From Draconibacterium orientale (GTDB taxonomy: Bacteria; Bacteroidota; Bacteroidia; Bacteroidales; Prolixibacteraceae), in NCBI RefSeq assembly GCF_000626635.1, contig NZ_CP007451.1, positions 4,136,501 to 4,200,500 of the forward strand: a stretch of DNA of 64,000 bases. Direction: 5' to 3'. Below the pieces are notes generated by a model. It saw only the letters and a program-made list of their open reading frames with translations. It did not search any database and was not told where the DNA came from. Every line of letters begins with the position of its first letter. The stretch's first letter is position 1. Positions 58,723 to 64,000 of this stretch are shown piece by piece. A program made the translations under genes and the position numbers.

Positions 58723-58740
58723 ATTTGTTTTGTAACAAAT
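58723..58740. promoter_or_regulatory. Inverted repeat upstream of the PepSY gene
   Basis: ATTTGTT at 58723-58729 and AACAAAT at 58734-58740 form a perfect 7-bp inverted repeat with a four-base spacer, 40 nt before the PepSY start. It could be a repressor operator. Regulation is unknown. Confidence 0.4.
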
Positions 58741-58840
58741 GGTACAAACGAGGGGGAATGGCAGAGTGCCGTTTTGCAGATTAAAATTAACGTGCCGGCT
58801 AATTTATATTGATTATAAGGACAAAACATGACAATCCTAA

Positions 58841-58870
58841 TTGCATAAAAACCTCAAATTAATACTTTTG
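58841..58870 (+). promoter_or_regulatory. Bacteroidota-type promoter of iorAB
   Basis: TTG at 58841-58843, a 19-nt spacer and TACTTTTG at 58863-58870 match the consensus closely. The ATG of iorA is 23 nt downstream, so the leader is short. Confidence 0.7.
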
Positions 58871-58893
58871 TTGACTTCGTAAAATAAACCAAA

Positions 58894-60513
58894 ATGCAAA
58901 AAAATCTATTTTTAGGAGTCGAAGCCATTGGTCAGGGAGCTATTGATGGTGGAATATCAGGGGTTTATGCCTATCCCGGAACTCCTTCAACCGAAATAAC
59001 CGAGTTTATTCAGGAGAATGAACTTGCCATCGAAAAAGGTATTCGCAGCAAGTGGTCGGCCAACGAAAAAACAGCTTACGAAGCTGCTTTGGGTATGTCG
59101 TACGCCGGCAAACGTACCATGGTTTGTATGAAACATGTAGGTTTAAATGTAGCTGCCGATGCATTCATTAACTCTGCAATTACCGGAATAAACGGTGGGT
59201 TGATCATTACTGTTGCCGACGATCCGTCGATGCACTCGTCGCAAAACGAGCAGGATTCCCGTTTCTACGGCAAGTTTGCCATGATACCCATTCTGGAGCC
59301 CAGCAACCAGCAGGAAGCTTACGACATGGTTCGCGAAGGATTTGAGCTGTCTGAAAAACTGGAAGTTCCGGTAATGGTGCGTATTACAACCCGTTTGGCG
59401 CATTCGCGTGCCGGAGTAATTCGCAGTGAGGTGCTGGCCGAGAACGATATGGTTTTACCAACTGATCCAAGTCAGTTTGTCTTGCTGCCGGCCATTGCCC
59501 GAAGAAGATACAAAGGTTTGCTTGAAAAACAGGAGCTGTTTGAGAAGACCGCTAAAAAATCGAAATACAACGAATACATCAAAGGCGAAGACAAAAGCTT
59601 TGGAATTATTGCCTGTGGTATTGCATACAATTACCTGAAGGAAAATTATCCGAAAGACGACTGTTCTTATACCATACTGAAACTTTCGCAATACCCGGTT
59701 CCGCAGAAGTTTTTGGATAAAATGGCCAAACGTTGCGAAGAGGTGTTGGTGTTGGAAGAAGGTTATCCGGTTGTTGAAGAGCATGTTAAGGCAGCCTTTA
59801 AAAAGGATGTTCAGGTATCGGGCCGATTAAGTGGTGCTTTGCCACGCGATGGGGAATTGAATGCCGACCTGGTTGCAAAAGCATTGGGAAAAGAAACACA
59901 ACTTGGAGCCGATGTTCCTGAACTGGTGGTCAATCGTCCGCCGGCACTGTGCCAGGGATGCGGCCATCAGGATATGTACAAAGCATTAAATGAAGCGCTT
60001 GATAAATACACTAAAGGACGCGTATTTTCCGATATCGGTTGTTATACGCTGGGTGCTTTGCCGCCGTACAAAAGTATTTACTCGTGTGTTGACATGGGCG
60101 CTTCGGTAACCATGGCAAAAGGGGCTGCCGATGCCGGATTAATACCGGCTGTGGCGGTTATTGGCGATTCAACTTTCACGCACTCGGGAATTACCGGTTT
60201 GTTGGATGCTGTTAACGATGAGGCAAATATTGTAGTGGTTATTTCCGATAACGAATCGGTGTCGATGACCGGAGGACAGGATTCTTCGGCACTCGGAAAA
60301 ATTGAAAGCATTTGTGCCGGAGTTGGTGTTGATCCAAACCATATTCGCGTGTTAACACCGCTGAAAAAATACCACGAACTAATGGTGCAGACTTTCGAAG
60401 AAGAAATTGCTTACGGAGGTGTTTCAGTAATTGTTTTCCGCAGAGAGTGTATTCAGGCAGCGGCAAAACGATTGCGCAAGGAGAAGAAAATGAAAGATAA
60501 TCCCAATAAATAA
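58894..60513 (+). CDS. iorA: Indolepyruvate:ferredoxin oxidoreductase, alpha subunit
   Basis: The 539-residue subunit carries the thiamine-diphosphate enzyme that oxidises aryl pyruvates (from Trp, Phe, Tyr) to arylacetyl-CoA with ferredoxin. The N-terminal pyrimidine-binding region starts FLGVEAIGQGAIDGGISGVY, with AYPGTPSTEITEF. The ThDP-binding domain has PALCQGCGHQDMYKALNEAL, SDIGCYTLGALPP, MGASVTMAKGAADAG and GDSTFTHSGITGLLDAV. Typical IorA proteins end with a 4Fe-4S ferredoxin domain. This one stops after IVFRRECIQAAAKRLRKEKK without a Cys cluster, so electrons must reach ferredoxin through another protein. iorB follows 6 nt later in the same operon. Confidence 0.95.
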   Translation: MQKNLFLGVEAIGQGAIDGGISGVYAYPGTPSTEITEFIQENELAIEKGIRSKWSANEKTAYEAALGMSYAGKRTMVCMKHVGLNVAADAFINSAITGINGGLIITVADDPSMHSSQNEQDSRFYGKFAMIPILEPSNQQEAYDMVREGFELSEKLEVPVMVRITTRLAHSRAGVIRSEVLAENDMVLPTDPSQFVLLPAIARRRYKGLLEKQELFEKTAKKSKYNEYIKGEDKSFGIIACGIAYNYLKENYPKDDCSYTILKLSQYPVPQKFLDKMAKRCEEVLVLEEGYPVVEEHVKAAFKKDVQVSGRLSGALPRDGELNADLVAKALGKETQLGADVPELVVNRPPALCQGCGHQDMYKALNEALDKYTKGRVFSDIGCYTLGALPPYKSIYSCVDMGASVTMAKGAADAGLIPAVAVIGDSTFTHSGITGLLDAVNDEANIVVVISDNESVSMTGGQDSSALGKIESICAGVGVDPNHIRVLTPLKKYHELMVQTFEEEIAYGGVSVIVFRRECIQAAAKRLRKEKKMKDNPNK

Positions 60514-60519
60514 GTAGAA

Positions 60520-61101
60520 ATGAAAACAGATATTATATTAGCCGGAGTTGGCGGACAGGGAATTCTTTCCATTGCATCCATTATTGGAGATGCAGCTATT
60601 AACGAGAATTTGTTTTTAAAACAGGCCGAAACGCACGGAATGAGCCAGCGCGGTGGGGCAGTGCAGTCGCACCTGCGTATTTCCGACAGCGAAATTGCTG
60701 CCGATTTGATCCCGATGGGAAAAGCCGATTTGATTTTGTCGGTGGAACCGATGGAAGCCTTGCGTTACCTGCCATTTCTTTCGCCCGAAGGTTATGTGGT
60801 AACCAACACCACGCCTTTTATCAACATCCCGAATTACCCGGATGTGGAGGCTGTTTTGGCAGAAATAAAAAAACAACCACGTTTTGTGGCTATCGACGCC
60901 GATAAAATTGCGGCTGAAATTGGTAACAAACGCGCATCGAATGTGGTAATGCTCGGGGCAGCTACTCCTTTCCTGAATATTGAGCCGGAAAAAATTGAAG
61001 CCGGAATTGCACATATTTTCAGTAGAAAAGGTGAAGCCGTAGTAGAAATGAACCGAAAAGCTTTTAAAGCCGGTTTGGATTTTGCAATGGCAAACAAATA
61101 G
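60520..61101 (+). CDS. iorB: Indolepyruvate:ferredoxin oxidoreductase, beta subunit
   Basis: The 193-residue subunit belongs to the gamma-domain family of 2-oxoacid:ferredoxin oxidoreductases. The N-terminal motif DIILAGVGGQGILSIASIIG and the segment ETHGMSQRGGAVQSHLRIS are diagnostic. The remaining fold includes ADLILSVEPMEALRYLPFL and TNTTPFINIPNYPD. It pairs with IorA and binds part of the CoA pathway. The 6-nt gap to iorA and the terminator after it show a two-gene operon. The neighbouring paaK, about 2.2 kb downstream, extends the same pathway. Identification is secure. Confidence 0.95.
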   Translation: MKTDIILAGVGGQGILSIASIIGDAAINENLFLKQAETHGMSQRGGAVQSHLRISDSEIAADLIPMGKADLILSVEPMEALRYLPFLSPEGYVVTNTTPFINIPNYPDVEAVLAEIKKQPRFVAIDADKIAAEIGNKRASNVVMLGAATPFLNIEPEKIEAGIAHIFSRKGEAVVEMNRKAFKAGLDFAMANK

Positions 61102-61123
61102 AATATTCATAACCATCAATAAC

Positions 61124-61162
61124 AAACCCATTCCTGACTTTAGTTCGAGAATGGGTTTTTTT
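61124..61162 (+). terminator. Rho-independent terminator after iorAB
   Basis: AAACCCATTC at 61124-61133 pairs with GAATGGGTTT at 61149-61158 around a 15-nt loop, and a run of T follows. Confidence 0.85.
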
Positions 61163-61204
61163 ATGAATAATACTTGTTCGTGTCTTTTTATTCATGTTAA
61201 CTAA

Positions 61205-61754
61205 CTCCGGCATTTATGCCGGAGGAAAAAGAATAGAGAAAGAATGGGGCTTTAGCCCTTAATCTTATGGAAACCATATTAATCCATGAATTCTTTGAAT
61301 TCTTCATCCCACGATTTTATGGAATGATGCTTTTCCTGGTTTTTTATGTATTCACGAACAGAATTGATTTGAGATTCACTGACCGATACTGCAAAATATT
61401 CATCCGACCATTCGAATTTCCCGGGACACAAATTATTTTTATTAATCCAAAATGACGATTCGCCTTTTAGTAGTTGAATTGATTTTGAAAGCTTTTGGTC
61501 AGCATTTAATGATAAAATACAATGGATATGTTCTTGGTGCCCGTTAATAAAATCAAGGTAAATCCCTTTTTCTTTGGCGTTTGCTTTAATGTGGTTAATA
61601 ATGACATCTTTGTTTGTTTGGTTCAAAAAAGGAATTCTTTTTTTTGTTCCCCAAACGCAATGTATCCAGATTCTTATGTAGGCCATAATTTGGATGGTTG
61701 AGGGCTAAAGCCCGGGTTAAAAGTTGTGGTCAATCCCCGACATAAATGTCGGGG
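61205..61754. mobile_element. REP-associated transposase unit with paired palindromes
   Basis: The transposase gene at 61279-61686 is framed on both sides by palindromes. The left pair is CTCCGGCATTTATGCCGGAG (61205-61224) and GGGCTTTAGCCC (61247-61258). The right pair is GGGCTAAAGCCC (61702-61713) and CCCCGACATAAATGTCGGGG (61735-61754). The outer palindromes share a CATTTATG or CATAAATG core and the inner ones share GGGCT..AGCCC, so the arrangement is a near mirror image, as in REP/BIME elements carried by RAYT transposases. No target-site duplication was looked for beyond this. Confidence 0.75.
61279..61686 (-). CDS. REP-associated tyrosine transposase / IS200-like
   Basis: The 135-residue Y1 transposase has the HUH-like core: the histidine motif in DFINGHQEHIHCILSL (usually HVHLL), an ALSKSIQLLKGESSFW-type helix, and the likely catalytic tyrosine in VREYIKNQEKHH. 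It starts MAYIRIWIHCVWGTKKRIPF, which is characteristic of the IS200-like/RAYT clade. It is shorter than free IS200 transposases by only a few residues. The flanking palindromes suggest a domesticated REP-mobilising gene rather than an active insertion sequence. It cuts single-stranded DNA at hairpins. The gene appears intact. Confidence 0.9.
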   Translation of the reverse strand: MAYIRIWIHCVWGTKKRIPFLNQTNKDVIINHIKANAKEKGIYLDFINGHQEHIHCILSLNADQKLSKSIQLLKGESSFWINKNNLCPGKFEWSDEYFAVSVSESQINSVREYIKNQEKHHSIKSWDEEFKEFMD

Positions 61755-61897
61755 TTAGTCAAAATTAAGTCTTTTATGCTCGAATACCAATTCTATTAAA
61801 CCAATGGCAATAAAGACTTGGTGAATGATAGCTTTTTTATGTGTAGTTTGAAATCAAAATAAATAAGCCCTTTTTATATTCAAATTGTAAGTACAAC

Positions 61898-61928
61898 CTT
61901 GGGCAGGGCTGTAAAATTGCTAATTTTG
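61898..61928 (+). promoter_or_regulatory. Bacteroidota-type promoter of the porin gene
   Basis: TTG at 61898-61900, a 20-nt spacer and TAATTTTG at 61921-61928 match the consensus. The ATG is at 62058, leaving a leader of about 120 nt that contains a hairpin at 61984-62013. Confidence 0.65.
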
Positions 61929-61983
61929 AGCCTTGTGTTTAAGAGTGCTACATATTATTTCTTATTAGATTACTTCTGTTATT

Positions 61984-62013
61984 ACCCGAAGGGCTGATTC
62001 GCTGACTTCGGGT
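61984..62013 (+). promoter_or_regulatory. Hairpin in the leader of the porin gene
   Basis: ACCCGAAG at 61984-61991 and CTTCGGGT at 62006-62013 form a perfect 8-bp stem with a 14-nt loop, 44 nt before the ATG. No T tract follows, so it may affect mRNA stability or be a relic of a repeat. The rest of the 61755-62057 gap has no gene. Confidence 0.5.
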
Positions 62014-62057
62014 GTACAATCATTTTTCAATCAACAAAAACAACAACCATTTTCATA

Positions 62058-63347
62058 ATGAAAAAATATTTATCACTAACGGCTATTTTGTGTCTGATTG
62101 CCATTTTTGTCACGGCACAGGACAACAACAAAGTTTCGGCAAAAAAATCATCGATCGAACTTTACGGTTTTATCCGAAGCGAGTTTTATTACGATTCGTA
62201 CAAAGGAATTAACGCCGCGCAGGACAATTTTTATCTTTTCCCGAGTTACAAGGGACTGGATGCTGAAGGGAAGCACATCAATCAGCAAGGAATTGGTGGT
62301 TTTACCGCTATGGCAACCCGTTTTGGTTTTAACATCACCGGCCCTGAAATTTTAGGGGCGAAAACATCAGCCAATTTCGAAACCGATTTTTCCGGAATTG
62401 TAAGCGAGTACCCGGAGGTGTTGCGTTTGCGAAAGGCATATGTAAAACTCGATTGGGAAAAATCATCGTTACTCATCGGACAAACCTGGCATCCCTTATG
62501 GAATGGCAGCGGTGCCTTTTTTCCGCAGGTTGGTGGGTTGAATACCGGTAGTCCTTACAATCCGTTTAACCGTTCGCCACAAATCGATTTCGATTATAAA
62601 TTGGGTGCTAAAACCTCGCTCTCGTTAACAGCGCTTTACGAGCAACAATATTGTTCGGCCGGATTTTACGATGTGCCGAATACCAACAGCAAGAACCTGG
62701 CAAAACGAAATGCCGGAATTCCGGAGTTGGTGGCCGGTTTATATTTCAACGATAATGGTATGAGTTTGGGAATTGCTGGTCAGTTTAATGCTATAAAACC
62801 CATCGATGTTACTGAAGGAGCCGCCGGAAAATTTCAGAGCGATGAGCTGAATACCAGTTATGCAGTAATGAGTTACGCAGGTTACAAAAAAGATAAGTGG
62901 TTCTTTTTGGTAAAAGAAATGGTGGGCCAGAACCTGTCGAATATGCTGATGATCGGTGGTTACGGTGTAAAAACATACGATGAAAGAACAGGTGGAATGA
63001 CCTACTCCAATTATACCACGTCATCAACTTTTGTGAATGTGGTTTACGGAACCCAAAATCAACTAGGCCTGTTTGCCGGGTTAACAACTAATTTCGGTAC
63101 AAAAGATGCCTTATACAATTTCGATGGGGCAGCAAAAACAAAAGGATTAATGCCTACCATGAAACAGGCCTGGCGTATTGCGCCGCATTATGCGTATAAC
63201 TACAAAAACCTTCGTTTTGTGGCGGAATACGAAATCGATTCGGCCGATTACGGAACCGGAACTTTCGATTTCTCAGACGGACTTTACGATGATACTGTAA
63301 ACGCCACCAATCATCGGATTCTGTTCATGCTGACCTATAATTTTTAG
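62058..63347 (+). CDS. Outer-membrane porin-like protein (DcaP-like)
   Basis: The 429-residue product begins with a signal peptide (MKKYLSLTAILCLIAIFVTA). A short acidic/hydrophilic segment leads to the barrel, starting IELYGFIRSEFYYDSYKG, the pattern of DcaP-type trimeric porins (GFIR.. start, SPQIDFDYKLG strand). Long loops contain WHPLWNGSGAFFPQVGGL and SPYNPFNRSPQ, and the last strand ends ILFMLTYNF. Such porins pass small carboxylates or peptides into the periplasm; position between iorAB and paaK suggests uptake or release of aromatic acids, but this is inference. It ends 3 nt before the paaK start codon, so the two are probably co-transcribed. Confidence 0.8.
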   Translation: MKKYLSLTAILCLIAIFVTAQDNNKVSAKKSSIELYGFIRSEFYYDSYKGINAAQDNFYLFPSYKGLDAEGKHINQQGIGGFTAMATRFGFNITGPEILGAKTSANFETDFSGIVSEYPEVLRLRKAYVKLDWEKSSLLIGQTWHPLWNGSGAFFPQVGGLNTGSPYNPFNRSPQIDFDYKLGAKTSLSLTALYEQQYCSAGFYDVPNTNSKNLAKRNAGIPELVAGLYFNDNGMSLGIAGQFNAIKPIDVTEGAAGKFQSDELNTSYAVMSYAGYKKDKWFFLVKEMVGQNLSNMLMIGGYGVKTYDERTGGMTYSNYTTSSTFVNVVYGTQNQLGLFAGLTTNFGTKDALYNFDGAAKTKGLMPTMKQAWRIAPHYAYNYKNLRFVAEYEIDSADYGTGTFDFSDGLYDDTVNATNHRILFMLTYNF

Positions 63348-63350
63348 CGT

Positions 63351-64000
63351 ATGGCAATAGAATTCTGGCAGGAGGAGTTTGAGACTCTGGGGAAGAAAGA
63401 TTTGCAGAAACTGCAGGTCGATCGATTGAATAAAACAATAGAGAGTGCTTGCAGGTCGCCTTTTTATGGCAATTTGTATAGCAAAAAAAATATAAAACCG
63501 GGAGCAATAAAGGCGATATCGCAGATTGCGGAATTGCCGTTTACCACCAAGCAGGATTTACGCGAAAATTTTCCGTACGGCTTTTTAAGTTTGCCGAAAA
63601 AGGATATCATCCGTTTGCACAGTTCGAGTGGTACCACCGGAAATCCAACCGTAATTTTTCATAACCGCCACGACCTGAAATCGTGGGCAAACCTGATGGC
63701 ACGCTCGCTGTTTTGTGCGGGCATTCGCGATACCGATGTTTTTCAGAATATATGCGGTTACGGATTGTTTACCGGCGGATTGGGTTTTCAGTACGGCATT
63801 GAAACATTAGGTGCACTAAGTATTCCTGCCGGTGCTGGCAACAGCCTGCGCCAAATAAAACTGATGCGCGATTACGGAACAACAGCAGCACATGCCATTC
63901 CCAGTTATTTGGGGCGTTTGTACGAAGTTTTCGAAGCTGAAGGTTTGGATCCGAAAAGAGATACACAGCTAAAAACGCTGGTAATTGGTGCCGAGCCACA
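63351..64000 (+). CDS. paaK: Phenylacetate-CoA ligase, 5' part
   Basis: The gene starts at the ATG at 63351, 3 nt after the porin stop, and runs off the window at 64000 (about 216 residues seen of an expected 430). The N-terminus (FWQEEFETLGKKDLQKLQ, SPFYGNLYSK, ELPFTTKQDLRENFPYG) and the ATP-binding P-loop RLHSSSGTTGNPTVIF at about 85-100 are typical of PaaK. The following YGLFTGGLGFQYGIETLGAL also fits. It activates phenylacetate or related aryl acids to CoA thioesters in the cytoplasm. With iorAB upstream it links aromatic amino-acid fermentation to acyl-CoA intermediates. The C-terminal half is not visible. Confidence 0.92.
   Translation, partial: MAIEFWQEEFETLGKKDLQKLQVDRLNKTIESACRSPFYGNLYSKKNIKPGAIKAISQIAELPFTTKQDLRENFPYGFLSLPKKDIIRLHSSSGTTGNPTVIFHNRHDLKSWANLMARSLFCAGIRDTDVFQNICGYGLFTGGLGFQYGIETLGALSIPAGAGNSLRQIKLMRDYGTTAAHAIPSYLGRLYEVFEAEGLDPKRDTQLKTLVIGAEP

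Overview
The window reads as a chromosomal segment of an AT-rich Bacteroidota bacterium, most like a marine or anaerobic Bacteroidales/Marinilabiliales relative (inferred from gene content, no search run). Pointers are the Bacteroidota-type promoters (TTG, about 17-20 nt, TAnnTTTG), weak Shine-Dalgarno sequences, a two-component beta-propeller kinase, an S46 dipeptidyl-peptidase, DUF1080 and Tat-tagged Gfo/Idh/MocA proteins, a LysM/periplasmic-binding protein, and IorAB next to a phenylacetate-CoA ligase. No rRNA, tRNA, prophage or CRISPR array was seen.

Layout. 1-3510: tail of a Gfo/Idh/MocA oxidoreductase, rex with a small companion gene, a secreted TIM-barrel epimerase, a TonB-like protein and a possible small RNA. 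3668-9407: the most unusual locus, with an ECF sigma factor, a membrane protein carrying three anti-sigma-like repeats plus TPRs, a secreted and membrane-anchored TPR-CHAT (caspase-like) protease, and three tandem 45-48 residue peptides with double-glycine leaders and an invariant C-terminal tail. The sigma gene and the peptide operon share the same unusual promoter (GGGTTACCTTTT, 11 nt, GAATA). 9408-16000, mostly minus strand: an RNA methyltransferase broken by a frameshift, serine acetyltransferase, a nicotinamide riboside uptake/kinase pair, an S41 protease and guaA. 16138-22462: LysM protein, Tudor-like protein, esterase, broken NUDIX gene, Xaa-Pro aminopeptidase. 22459-25468: a three-gene phosphorelay with no DNA-binding output. 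25655-31354: sodium:solute symporter, GNAT/ATP-grasp fusion, S9 peptidase. 31446-39128: a sugar-oxidation type cluster (DUF1080, two Gfo/Idh proteins, ApbE-like, PmoA-like, glycerate kinase).

39129-44437 is a degenerate, repeat-rich stretch: a monooxygenase-like gene with a frameshift at its signal peptide, a secreted protein interrupted by an in-frame stop, related GC-rich repeats after each of these genes, a nested tandem repeat array, a DUF6261 gene, REP-like palindromes and a frameshifted histidine kinase. 44725-58683 holds an S46 peptidase, the propeller kinase, an outer-membrane protein, a universal stress protein, an ADP-forming acyl-CoA synthetase, a twin ABC ATPase, a methyltransferase and a frameshifted PepSY protein. 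58841-64000 holds iorA-iorB, a REP-associated transposase framed by palindromes, a porin and the start of paaK; together these point to oxidative fermentation of aromatic amino acids via arylacetyl-CoA.

Five genes carry apparent single-base frameshifts (four in A/T runs) and one an in-frame stop. This could be real decay or base-calling error in the assembly, and affects how those genes should be read.
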